From assembly GCA_937919795.1 (NCBI GenBank), contig CALFOA010000054.1, positions 1-14,854 on the forward strand: 14,854 bases of DNA, in the 5' to 3' direction. Origin of the DNA: an uncultured Neisseria sp. (lineage in GTDB: Bacteria; Pseudomonadota; Gammaproteobacteria; Burkholderiales; Neisseriaceae). Both the position numbers and the translations under genes were made by a program. The notes under the pieces were generated by a model. The model was not told the DNA's origin and did not search any database. It worked only from the letters and a program-made list of their open reading frames with translations. Shown piece by piece: positions 7,260-13,508 of the stretch. Position 1 is the stretch's first letter; every line of letters starts with the position of its first letter.

Positions 7260-8359
7260 TTCGTTTCTTCCGGTTGCAGCGCCACCACATCGAATGACAG
7301 GCCGTTTTGGCGGTAATAGGTGGGAACGCCGGCGACATTCAGACGGCTCTTCATGGCACCATCCAACGGGGATGCGGGCAGGCCGGCGTCACGCAAATAG
7401 CCCAGGCGGGTATACAGCACAAGGGTGTCGGGCTTCTTCTTCATCAAGTGACGGGCGAACTCGATCTGCCAGCGGCTGCGGCCGTCAATCACCACCAGTG
7501 CGCGCTGTCCATGCGGATCCAAAGCCAGCACGTTAAAGCGGGTGCCTTTCGGATACAGCACCGTGCCATTGCCCGGGTGACGGATGTCTGCGCCGGCAGC
7601 GACATAAGGGGTGTAGCGGTATTGGCGGTAGCCGGTGTTGGTCGGCAGGTTGATGCCTCCTTCCAGCAGTTGTTGCGCGCCTTGTTGTGCAGAGCGGATG
7701 TGTTGCCGCATGTCTTGCTGCTGCATTTGGCGTCGCATGACTTCTGCCTGATCCGGTTCCGATACCCGGTATTGCTGGCTGAGGCGCTCGTTGAATTTGC
7801 GGGCACGGATGCTGCCGATGGCGGCATCCAGCGAGCGCATGCCTTGGACGAGATACCATTTGCCATCGTTATCCCGATGCAGAACAGCGGGGGCATAATG
7901 AATTTTGTAGGCACTAAACGCCTGCGGCATGACAATGATTTGCGGCGGATTCTTCTGTACCGCTACCGGCAGTTTTTTGATCAATGCCTGGCTGTAGGCA
8001 AACATGTCGTTAACGCTGCCTTCGCCCCAGCCACGAAAAGCAAACACCACATCCTTGCGGCCGGCACCCTGTTTCAGCAGACCCAGCAAAGAATGCTCGG
8101 GGATGCTGCGGGAAACAAAAACCACGGTGCGGGTGGATGACAGCTCCTGCATGGTCGGGTTTTGGCCGTTGGGCATCAGCATGCTGTCCGGGCGGCTTTG
8201 ATTCGCATATCGGGCCACTTCGCCCTGCGATGCTTGCGCCTGCCGGTTCTGACCGTCGACCAGCCGTTTCAAATCAAAGTCTGCATAGACATCAGAACAG
8301 TGCAGTAATGCGGCCGTTAACCAGATGCTTCGGATAAGGCCCCCAATAACGTGAGTCAT
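7256..8359 (-). CDS. traW: TrbC-TraW fusion, periplasmic pilus assembly protein
   Basis: The product is 367 aa from the ATG at 8359. I prefer this start because it gives a clean signal peptide (residues 1-26, MTHVIGGLIRSIWLTAALLH, cleaved near VYA). Upstream in-frame starts at 8380 (ATG) and 8386 (TTG) would bury it behind a polar extension. Residues about 75-190 read as F-type TrbC: VVFVSRSIPEHSLLGLL, then VVFAFRGWGEGS, then a PQIIVMPQAFSAYKIHYAPA segment. A Gln-rich linker follows (about 195-235). Residues about 256-360 read as the C-terminal part of TraW: VLYPKGTRFNVLALDP, LVVIDGRSRWQIEF and VAGVPTYYRQNGLSFDVVAL. TrbC and TraW interact and are separate genes in F. Here one chain carries both, so no separate trbC is expected. 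The start overlaps the upstream peptidase gene by 68 bases. TGA stop overlaps the traU ATG. Confidence 0.85.
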   Translation of the reverse strand: MTHVIGGLIRSIWLTAALLHCSDVYADFDLKRLVDGQNRQAQASQGEVARYANQSRPDSMLMPNGQNPTMQELSSTRTVVFVSRSIPEHSLLGLLKQGAGRKDVVFAFRGWGEGSVNDMFAYSQALIKKLPVAVQKNPPQIIVMPQAFSAYKIHYAPAVLHRDNDGKWYLVQGMRSLDAAIGSIRARKFNERLSQQYRVSEPDQAEVMRRQMQQQDMRQHIRSAQQGAQQLLEGGINLPTNTGYRQYRYTPYVAAGADIRHPGNGTVLYPKGTRFNVLALDPHGQRALVVIDGRSRWQIEFARHLMKKKPDTLVLYTRLGYLRDAGLPASPLDGAMKSRLNVAGVPTYYRQNGLSFDVVALQPEETK

Positions 8360-8816
8360 ATGATCGTTCTTCGCTTCCATAAACAAAAATCTCGTCTGCG
8401 CCCAAAACGTAACGGGTATCCCAATGGTTGCGGGGTTTGTTCAACCGTTTGGCACCGTAGGCGGTATCGCCCAGCAATACCCCGTTGATAAACAGGTTGC
8501 CGTCCCGGATTTCGACCGTGTCCCCGGGCAGGCCGGCCACCATTTTGCCGATGTTCGTACCGTCGGGCACATAAGGAGCCATCTTGCGCGCCGGAAAAGC
8601 CACCAGGTCGTAGCGTGCAAATTCAACCGGTTTGTCTTTTTGTCCGACCCACAGATACAGATCCCAGGGCAGACAGCCGGCGGTGGTCGGCTCCAACAGC
8701 AGTTTTCGTTCGGGTAACACAAAATTTGAGATGATTTTCAAAATAATGACGGCCAGCATGAAATAGCAAACCCGCAAAAAATCTTTCTTACCCAAATCCT
8801 TGCCGAACAAACGCAT
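8292..8816 (-). CDS. S26-family conjugative pilin peptidase/cyclase (RP4 TraF-like; called TrbI in the gonococcal island)
   Basis: The product is 174 aa. A single membrane anchor spans residues 14-34 (VCYFMLAVIILKIISNFVL), followed by a periplasmic S26 domain. AGCLPWDLYLW (46-56) aligns with the catalytic S-x-P box but has Cys48 where Ser is usual. IGKMVAGLPGDTVEI places the general-base Lys at 91. SYDSRYWGPY places the conserved Asp at 154. In the gonococcal island the homologue circularises the pilin TraA. From memory of that published work, Lys93 and Asp155 were essential there while the presumed Ser52 was not. Related RP4 TraF circularises the P-type pilin. The ATG overlaps the trbI stop (TAATG). 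The C-terminal 22 codons overlap the start of the trbC-traW gene in another frame. Naming is confusing because F uses traF and trbI for other genes, so no symbol is given. Confidence 0.85.
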   Translation of the reverse strand: MRLFGKDLGKKDFLRVCYFMLAVIILKIISNFVLPERKLLLEPTTAGCLPWDLYLWVGQKDKPVEFARYDLVAFPARKMAPYVPDGTNIGKMVAGLPGDTVEIRDGNLFINGVLLGDTAYGAKRLNKPRNHWDTRYVLGADEIFVYGSEERSYDSRYWGPYPKHLVNGRITALF

Positions 8817-9418
8817 TAGTCCAGCTCCTTGCCTTCGCCCGGCAGCGGAGTGTCCGTGCTGTTTGAAGCCGGCGGCAAGGCATTCGGGACAGCAGCTTGC
8901 GGCAGCGGGCCGGCAGCCGTTTGCGCCGGTATCAGTGCGATGCCCAGCTCATTGGCAATTTTGGCGGTCATATCGGCTTGCGGCGGGTAGGCCAATACCG
9001 AGCTGCGTTGTAGCACCACCATTCCCGAATCAGACATTTGGCGGATTCTGTCCTGGATTTTTTGCAGATTGCCGGCCAATTCCATCTCGATTTCCTGCAA
9101 GCGCAGCTGATAATTTGCACCATCGACAAAATCACCGCTATGCAGCAATGCATTGCGTTTGCTTTCCGCTTGGGCGATATAGCTGTATGCCAATCTTTCG
9201 CCGTCTACAACATAGATGCCTTTGGCCGAAGCGGTGGCAAACATGTCTTGATACAAGGCATGCGCGCCCAGTATGAAACCCAGCATGGCCATCAACGTGA
9301 CCCAAAAGCCGGCACCGTTTTTGGTAGTTGGAACATTTTTAGGGGCGGCCATTGCCGGTGCCGGCACCGGTGGCTGCGGAGGTGGTTGGATGGCAGGTTG
9401 GTTTTGGTTGTCAGTCAT
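8816..9418 (-). CDS. trbI: F-type TrbI-like inner membrane pilus assembly protein
   Basis: The product is 200 aa, longer than F TrbI (about 128) because of added tails. A Pro/Gln/Ala-rich cytoplasmic N-terminus (residues 1-33) precedes one membrane helix (about 37-56, FWVTLMAMLGFILGAHALY). A helical periplasmic part follows, with the VVLQRSSVLAYPPQADMTAKI block at about 134-154 that resembles the C-terminal signature of F-type TrbI. The tail (160-200) is again Pro- and Ala-rich. In F, TrbI affects pilus retraction and phage sensitivity. The start at 9418 is well supported: the AAGGA site overlaps the traC stop (TAAGGAAAATCCATG). The gene lies directly after traC, as in F. The call rests on topology, the C-terminal block and position. 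A generic TraW/TrbC-associated membrane protein is the alternative. Confidence 0.7.
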   Translation of the reverse strand: MTDNQNQPAIQPPPQPPVPAPAMAAPKNVPTTKNGAGFWVTLMAMLGFILGAHALYQDMFATASAKGIYVVDGERLAYSYIAQAESKRNALLHSGDFVDGANYQLRLQEIEMELAGNLQKIQDRIRQMSDSGMVVLQRSSVLAYPPQADMTAKIANELGIALIPAQTAAGPLPQAAVPNALPPASNSTDTPLPGEGKELD

Positions 9419-9427
9419 GGATTTTCC

Positions 9428-11929
9428 TTAGTAGAAAGCGCCGTCGCCGTACTGGCGTTTGGCTTCGGCGGTCACAAACTCGGCCACATCTTCCTGATTG
9501 CGCACCCGGCGTTGCAGCTCTTTAAACAGCTCGCCCTCGGTGTTGTAGAGAATGCGGTTGAATGGTGTTTCAACCACCCGTGCGACTTCAACGGCATCGC
9601 CGGACTGAACGAGGACTTCCGCATAACGGCCTTTGGCGGTATGCAGGCTGCTGAGCAGCTGTTTGACGTAAGGCGGTGGAATAAACCAGCCTTTACGCTC
9701 AGCCTCCTCCAACGCGCTTGGGTCTTGGCGGAGAAAAAAGCGGGTATAGCAGTTGGCCAGAATGGTGGGGCCGTAGTGGGTCTGAAATGCCTGATTGATG
9801 TTTTGCATTTCAAACCAAATGGAACCGTCCTCTTTGCGGATTTTTGAGGAGAGCTGGGTGGCGAAGCTGGCAAACGGAATGGATTTGAGCAAATCGCCGC
9901 ATTCGCCCAGCCACAGAATCCGGCGGATGTTGTCGCGGCTCATAAACATTTCTTGGCTGATGTTCATCGCCACCATCATCAGGATGACATCGTGCAGGTG
10001 CTTGTTGGTGGCCAGGCCGGACAGCTCGACCACGGTATAGTTGGCTTCGGAGCGTAAATTGTTCTTGCCTTTGAACCAGCGGCCCATATGTCCGCTGGAG
10101 CCGAACGGCGTCAGCAGGACGGCCAATTCATGTTGTACATCGGCCAGCTGGCCGTTTTGGTTCCATAAGAATTCGATGATGTCGTCAATATCGGATTCAT
10201 TGCCCTTTTTGGTGAACACTAACCGGATGGCTTCGGTCAGGGCGGCATTCTGAATATCGTTCAGCCCTTCATTCGGTTTGGCCATCTTGCCCAGCAAGGG
10301 CAGCAGGATTTCGGTTTCTTTTTTGATGTCGGTGATGCGGGTAAACGGGTTGAGGCACAAATCGGCGTTGTCGTGAAAATCGATAATCTGGGCTTTTTTG
10401 TTCCGGGCGGAGGCCATGAGCGAGCTACCCGTGTCAATGGCCCATACCTTGACATTGAGGGAGAGCAAGGCATCGAGCATATGTTGGCTGAAAAAGGTCT
10501 TGCCGGCACCCATGCCGCCCACGGTCATGCCGTTGTAGCTGAGATTGTTGCCGTGGAAAATGCTGTATTTGAATAATTTGTTTCTGCGTGTGAACAGCAG
10601 CATTTCATCACCGAAACCCTGCCATTCCCCGAAAACGGGCAACAGGTGCGCTGCCATATCGGAAGTCATGGTATGGAAACGGGCTGTGCGTTTAATGCTT
10701 TCGGCCGACATATTGCCGGTCAGGGAGTTGAAAAAATTGATGTTGGGGCGTACCCATTCCGCACGGGCGGCGAATCCTTTCGAATCATAATAGGCCGCCA
10801 TGCTGTCCATGACTTTTTTGATTTTATTGCGGTTGTGATGGAAGAACAGCACGCTCATGGCGGTCTCGACAATGCGGCCGCCATTGGTCAAATCTTGCGC
10901 CATCTTCTGAAAACCACGGCTTTGCTTACCTAATTTCGGTGAAATTTCGGTTGCGTTGGGGCTTTTTTTACGGATAAGCACACTGTTCATCCGGCTGGTG
11001 CCCAATTTACGGTGTTTGGCATCCTGGTCGGGGTAGTGGATGATCGTGCTGATAATGAACGGCATCCCCGGTTGCGGATTCATGCCTTTCGGATGGCCGA
11101 GCAAATCCGCCATATAAGACATATGCCAGGGGCGTTCTTCGCTCGGCAGACGGTCTATGGCCAAAATGCCGACATTTTGATTGTGGTTTTGGCGGTTGAA
11201 GCCTTTAAAACTCAGGTATTTGCAAAACATCTTGTCCCAATTAGCTTGGGATGCCGCCGGGCAGAGTTGTTCGTTCAACGGGATGTCATCATCGACATGG
11301 TTGTCCCATTGGCCAAACATATCCAGCCAGCGCCGCAATAGGCTGAGCATGCCGCCGCGATCGAGCAAAGACGGGTGGATACCCGCCACCCCCAATTGCG
11401 ACAGGCAACTGTCGCGCAACTGAATGAAATGACCCAACTCCTTTTTGAATTTGGCAAATGCCGCATTGCTGGCAAACGGGTTGCTGGTTTTAATCGGTAT
11501 TTTGATAAACCAGACGCACAGCGGGTTAAGCAGAGTCGAGTCATTGTCGCGAATCAGTTGATGGCGAGTGCCCAGGCGCAGGAAGTCAGCGCGCTCTTTG
11601 ACGGCCTCGCGGGCAATCAATACCGAAGGGTCGGTGCTTGGCGCATTGCGTGCACCTAGAAAGGTCTCAAGGTCTGCTTCAATATCCGGGTGGTTGATTT
11701 GCTGGAAGCCTATAAAAGAGCCCGGGGGCAGGTTGTTGCCCAGCGCGCTTTCGGCAGCGGTTCCGATTTGCTCGTTCCAGCCGGAGAGCGGCCGAAAAAT
11801 GCCGCAGCTCATCAGGGCATTGTCGGTTTCATAGTAAAAGGCTTTTTGGCTGTCATCCCCGGCAATGATGCGGATAAAGGGGGTAAGCGTATCGCGCTGC
11901 TGAAAAGCTTTAAAAATATCTAAGGGCAT
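9428..11929 (-). CDS. traC: TraC, VirB4-family ATPase of the F-type secretion system
   Basis: The product is 833 aa, close to the size of F TraC. The N-terminal half is the VirB4/TraC substrate-handling domain (SCGIFRPLSGWNEQ near residue 41; IISTIIHYPDQDAK near 292). The nucleotide-binding domain begins with Walker A GGMGAGKT at 471-478 and continues with VWAIDTGSS and DADLCLNPF-like segments. The Walker B region reads RRILWLGECGDLL (669-681): Glu676 is kept but the preceding position is Gly, where VirB4 proteins normally have Asp. The last conserved segment includes IWFEMQNINQAF, matching the sensor-like Gln/Asn stretch seen after Walker B. There is no signal peptide. It is peripheral at the inner membrane and powers pilus assembly. 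The ATG at 11929 has a modest GGTGG site. It is the first gene of the packed tra operon, after a hairpin that follows ssb. Confidence 0.96.
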   Translation of the reverse strand: MPLDIFKAFQQRDTLTPFIRIIAGDDSQKAFYYETDNALMSCGIFRPLSGWNEQIGTAAESALGNNLPPGSFIGFQQINHPDIEADLETFLGARNAPSTDPSVLIAREAVKERADFLRLGTRHQLIRDNDSTLLNPLCVWFIKIPIKTSNPFASNAAFAKFKKELGHFIQLRDSCLSQLGVAGIHPSLLDRGGMLSLLRRWLDMFGQWDNHVDDDIPLNEQLCPAASQANWDKMFCKYLSFKGFNRQNHNQNVGILAIDRLPSEERPWHMSYMADLLGHPKGMNPQPGMPFIISTIIHYPDQDAKHRKLGTSRMNSVLIRKKSPNATEISPKLGKQSRGFQKMAQDLTNGGRIVETAMSVLFFHHNRNKIKKVMDSMAAYYDSKGFAARAEWVRPNINFFNSLTGNMSAESIKRTARFHTMTSDMAAHLLPVFGEWQGFGDEMLLFTRRNKLFKYSIFHGNNLSYNGMTVGGMGAGKTFFSQHMLDALLSLNVKVWAIDTGSSLMASARNKKAQIIDFHDNADLCLNPFTRITDIKKETEILLPLLGKMAKPNEGLNDIQNAALTEAIRLVFTKKGNESDIDDIIEFLWNQNGQLADVQHELAVLLTPFGSSGHMGRWFKGKNNLRSEANYTVVELSGLATNKHLHDVILMMVAMNISQEMFMSRDNIRRILWLGECGDLLKSIPFASFATQLSSKIRKEDGSIWFEMQNINQAFQTHYGPTILANCYTRFFLRQDPSALEEAERKGWFIPPPYVKQLLSSLHTAKGRYAEVLVQSGDAVEVARVVETPFNRILYNTEGELFKELQRRVRNQEDVAEFVTAEAKRQYGDGAFY

Positions 11930-11957
11930 ATCGGACCACCGTCATCAAATTTCAGGG

Positions 11958-11993
11958 CAAAGCAAAACAGCCGGAATACCGGAGTATTCCGGC
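11958..11993 (-). terminator. Terminator-like hairpin between ssb and traC
   Basis: On the minus strand a perfect 10-bp stem (GCCGGAATAC with GTATTCCGGC, loop TCCG) begins seven bases after the ssb stop. It is followed by TGTTTTGCTTTG. The T tract is interrupted, so termination may be partial, attenuating ssb transcripts before they enter traC. Confidence 0.6.
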
Positions 11994-11999
11994 ACCGGC

Positions 12000-12434
12000 T
12001 TAAAACGGCGCACCGTCTGCAATTTCAGGCGCAGCCGTGCCATTGGGTTCGCGGGGCGGCAGGAGGATGATGGAATCGATGCGCTTGCTGTTGAGGTTCA
12101 GATAAACATCGCTGGCGCGCACCTCGTAGCTGGGCAGCACTTCGCCGGTTTGTTTGGAGACATATTCGCCGATTTTTTGGCTGCCGATAACGGTGACGGG
12201 CAAACCTTTTTGCAGGTTTTTATAGAGGACGTCGGCGTCTTTGCTCCAATAGGTACAGTTGTACCAATTGGTGCGTTCGACCACGAGTTCTTCTTGGCCG
12301 TTGACCATTTGTTTTTTGTATTGGGTGGAAGCAACAGAAAAATTGAGTGCTTTGAATTTTTCACCACGAAAGTCAACGTCGTTCAGACGGATGGTATCGC
12401 CGACGTTACCGCGGATGGTGAGTTCTACAGACAT
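12000..12434 (-). CDS. ssb: Single-stranded DNA-binding protein of the element
   Basis: The product is 144 aa. The OB-fold core spans residues 3-110, with the family pattern of ELTIRGNVGDTIRL at the N-terminus, NWYNCTYWSKDADVLYKNL and KGLPVTVIGSQKIGEY in the middle, and SYEVRASDVYLNL at its end. The C-terminus EIADGAPF is a variant of the acidic ...PF tip that recruits partner proteins. Element-encoded SSBs coat transferred or replicating single strands. The gonococcal island carries one too, and Pseudomonas-type ICEs keep ssb just after PFL_4669 and DUF3158 genes, the order seen here. The start at 12434 has a GGAG site eight bases upstream, which is buried in a hairpin (12439-12461). A strong promoter lies at 12502-12530. 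A terminator-like hairpin follows the stop. Confidence 0.93.
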   Translation of the reverse strand: MSVELTIRGNVGDTIRLNDVDFRGEKFKALNFSVASTQYKKQMVNGQEELVVERTNWYNCTYWSKDADVLYKNLQKGLPVTVIGSQKIGEYVSKQTGEVLPSYEVRASDVYLNLNSKRIDSIILLPPREPNGTAAPEIADGAPF

Positions 12435-12438
12435 GACA

Positions 12439-12461
12439 AGATCTCCTAGAGAAGGAGATCT
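12439..12461 (-). promoter_or_regulatory. Hairpin masking the ssb ribosome binding site
   Basis: In the ssb leader AGATCTCC pairs perfectly with GGAGATCT across a 7-base loop (TTCTCTA as transcribed). The 3' arm contains the GGAG Shine-Dalgarno, which ends eight bases before the ATG. In the folded state the ribosome would be blocked, so translation could be controlled by whatever opens or stabilises the stem. That reading is inferred. The pairing is seen directly. Confidence 0.6.
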
Positions 12462-12501
12462 GCGGGCAAAATACTGCCGAATTTAAAGATGGGGTATTTT
12501 T

Positions 12502-12530
12502 ATTTTAATTGAAAAACAATTGGGTGTCAA
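12502..12530 (-). promoter_or_regulatory. Strong sigma70-type promoter for ssb
   Basis: On the minus strand TTGACA (12530-12525) and TAAAAT (12507-12502) are separated by 17 bases of AT-rich sequence. This is one mismatch from the full consensus at ideal spacing. The expected transcript start is near 12495, leaving a leader of about 60 bases that contains the RBS-masking hairpin. It is the best promoter seen in the window and may feed the tra operon by readthrough. Confidence 0.8.
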
Positions 12531-12613
12531 TACATTCGCCACTTTTTTTATGCTGTGACATTAATCCCAGCTATCTTTCGGTTTATTGTCAAATCCGATT
12601 CTGTCGTGCTGCC

Positions 12614-12757
12614 TCACCAATTTGGTTTCGTACAATTGATACTCATCACATTCGGGGGTTTCTTGATTTCTTCAATTTTTTGCTCCGCATGCTCAAGTGA
12701 CGTGTATTCGGCCATATACATACGGTTTGCTATCGAATAAACAACGATGTGGCTCAT
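12614..12757 (-). CDS. Possible small protein of unknown function (47 aa)
   Basis: An ATG at 12757 opens a 47-aa frame beginning MSHIVVYSIANRMYMAEYTS, continuing with the charged helix LEHAEQKIEEIKK and ending at a stop at 12614. It looks like a small beta-helix cytoplasmic protein, with no signal or membrane segment. The upstream GGCGGTG is a weak ribosome site. A longer in-frame start (TTG at 12832) would be encoded by the palindrome at 12801-12824 and is less likely. It fills the gap between the DUF3158-like gene and the ssb promoter. The family is not recognised, and it may not be expressed. Confidence 0.4.
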   Translation of the reverse strand: MSHIVVYSIANRMYMAEYTSLEHAEQKIEEIKKPPNVMSINCTKPNW

Positions 12758-12770
12758 TTGCACACCGCCA

Positions 12771-12782
12771 TTCAGACGGCCT
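12771..12782 (-). other. DNA uptake sequence, AG dialect
   Basis: A perfect 12-base AGGCCGTCTGAA on the minus strand, intergenic, just upstream of the 47-aa frame. This is the Neisseria uptake signal bound by ComP during natural transformation, in the dialect of several commensal species. Confidence 0.85.
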
Positions 12783-12800
12783 CTTATTTCATGCCGCACG

Positions 12801-12824
12801 GTATCGGGTGTATACACCCGATAC
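12801..12824. repeat. 24-bp perfect palindrome with GGTGTA/TACACC core (operator-like)
   Basis: GTATCGGGTGTA is followed directly by its reverse complement TACACCCGATAC. No T tract follows on either side, so a terminator is unlikely. The central GGTGTATACACC shares its half-sites with the dyads of the 14671-14840 repeat array, which suggests binding by the same regulator. It sits between the DUF3158-like gene and the 47-aa frame. Confidence 0.65.
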
Positions 12825-12832
12825 ACCCTCAA

Positions 12833-13492
12833 TCAATAACCGGGCAGAGATTGTTCGTCCGGCACCCGACGCATCGCATCAGGCAGCATTTTGACATTAA
12901 AGTTTTCGATGGCCATGGCCCGGTTGCAATCCTCTTGATAATGCAACAGCTGCTCGATATGACCGGAAATCGTATAAGCGCGGTAGTAAAAATCCCGCAT
13001 ACCGCGATAGAGCCACATATGCAGCATGATTTCATCGAAAGAGGCATTCTTTTGCGCCAGCAATTTACTGACTTCTTCCCATTTGAAAATATTTCTTTTT
13101 TTCCAGAAACACAAATACGGGATACAGAATTTCCGCTCTTTATAGGATTCCATCAGTTGGCCGGTTTTAAAATTACGGTTGAAACGGATGCCCAACAGCA
13201 ATTGGTTCTTTTGAACCATGTCACGAGCCTCCTGTAAAAAAACTTCCACATCATCCAAGAGTGCCTGCCATTCTTTTTCGAGCAGTAGAATTTGCGGCAT
13301 CAATCCGTCGCTGCCCCTTACCCTTAAAAGGCTTTTAGGCAAATTTATTAAATTACATGGGGAAGAATGCACTTGTTCAACACTCATTTTGAAGTCCATA
13401 GGTTTGAAAAATATTAAATCAACGTCTGCAAAAAGCCGGATAAGCGTTTTCCCCGAATAATAACCGATAATGATTGCCGCTGATTTATCCAA
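12833..13492 (-). CDS. Hypothetical protein, probably DUF3158 family (ICE maintenance module)
   Basis: The product is up to 219 aa if translation begins at the TTG at 13492. ATG codons at residues 32 and 36 (13399, 13387) are alternatives, and none has a convincing ribosome site. There is no signal or membrane segment. The order of features is that of DUF3158 proteins: a short LPKSLLRVRGSDGL block, a helical stretch, then YLCFWKKRNIFKWEEVSKLL (compare FLRWR...W-E), and a C-terminal helix ending in CNRAMAIENF. Its position between an AcaB/PFL_4669 gene and ssb is where DUF3158 genes lie in Pseudomonas-type ICEs. The sequence is AT-richer and more Phe/Tyr/Lys-rich than its neighbours. The family call is an inference from weak likeness plus synteny. 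Molecular function is unknown. Confidence 0.6.
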   Translation of the reverse strand: MDKSAAIIIGYYSGKTLIRLFADVDLIFFKPMDFKMSVEQVHSSPCNLINLPKSLLRVRGSDGLMPQILLLEKEWQALLDDVEVFLQEARDMVQKNQLLLGIRFNRNFKTGQLMESYKERKFCIPYLCFWKKRNIFKWEEVSKLLAQKNASFDEIMLHMWLYRGMRDFYYRAYTISGHIEQLLHYQEDCNRAMAIENFNVKMLPDAMRRVPDEQSLPGY

Positions 13493-13493
13493 C

Positions 13494-13508
13494 AGGGTGT
13501 ATCACCCT
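13494..13508. repeat. Short inverted repeat of the GGTGTA family at the acaB/DUF3158 junction
   Basis: AGGGTG-TAT-CACCCT, a 6-3-6 dyad, overlaps the acaB stop codon and is followed by TATACACT. It contains the same GGTGTA half-site found at 12801-12824 and in the 14671-14840 array. It may be an operator or chance; too weak for a terminator. Confidence 0.4.

Noticed and set aside
7307..8140. Plus-strand open frame (277 aa) antisense to trbC-traW
   Set aside because: Shadow of a well-supported gene; no recognisable domain and no upstream signals.
8360..8386. Upstream starts of the trbC-traW gene (ATG 8380, TTG 8386)
   Set aside because: They add a short polar leader before the signal peptide and have no better ribosome site. 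They are possible but less likely than 8359.
9038..9847. Plus-strand open frame (269 aa) antisense to trbI and traC
   Set aside because: Crosses two real genes on the other strand and shows no protein features beyond a mirrored composition.
12801..12824. The 24-bp palindrome read as a Rho-independent terminator
   Set aside because: There is no loop and no T run on either strand. An operator reading fits better.
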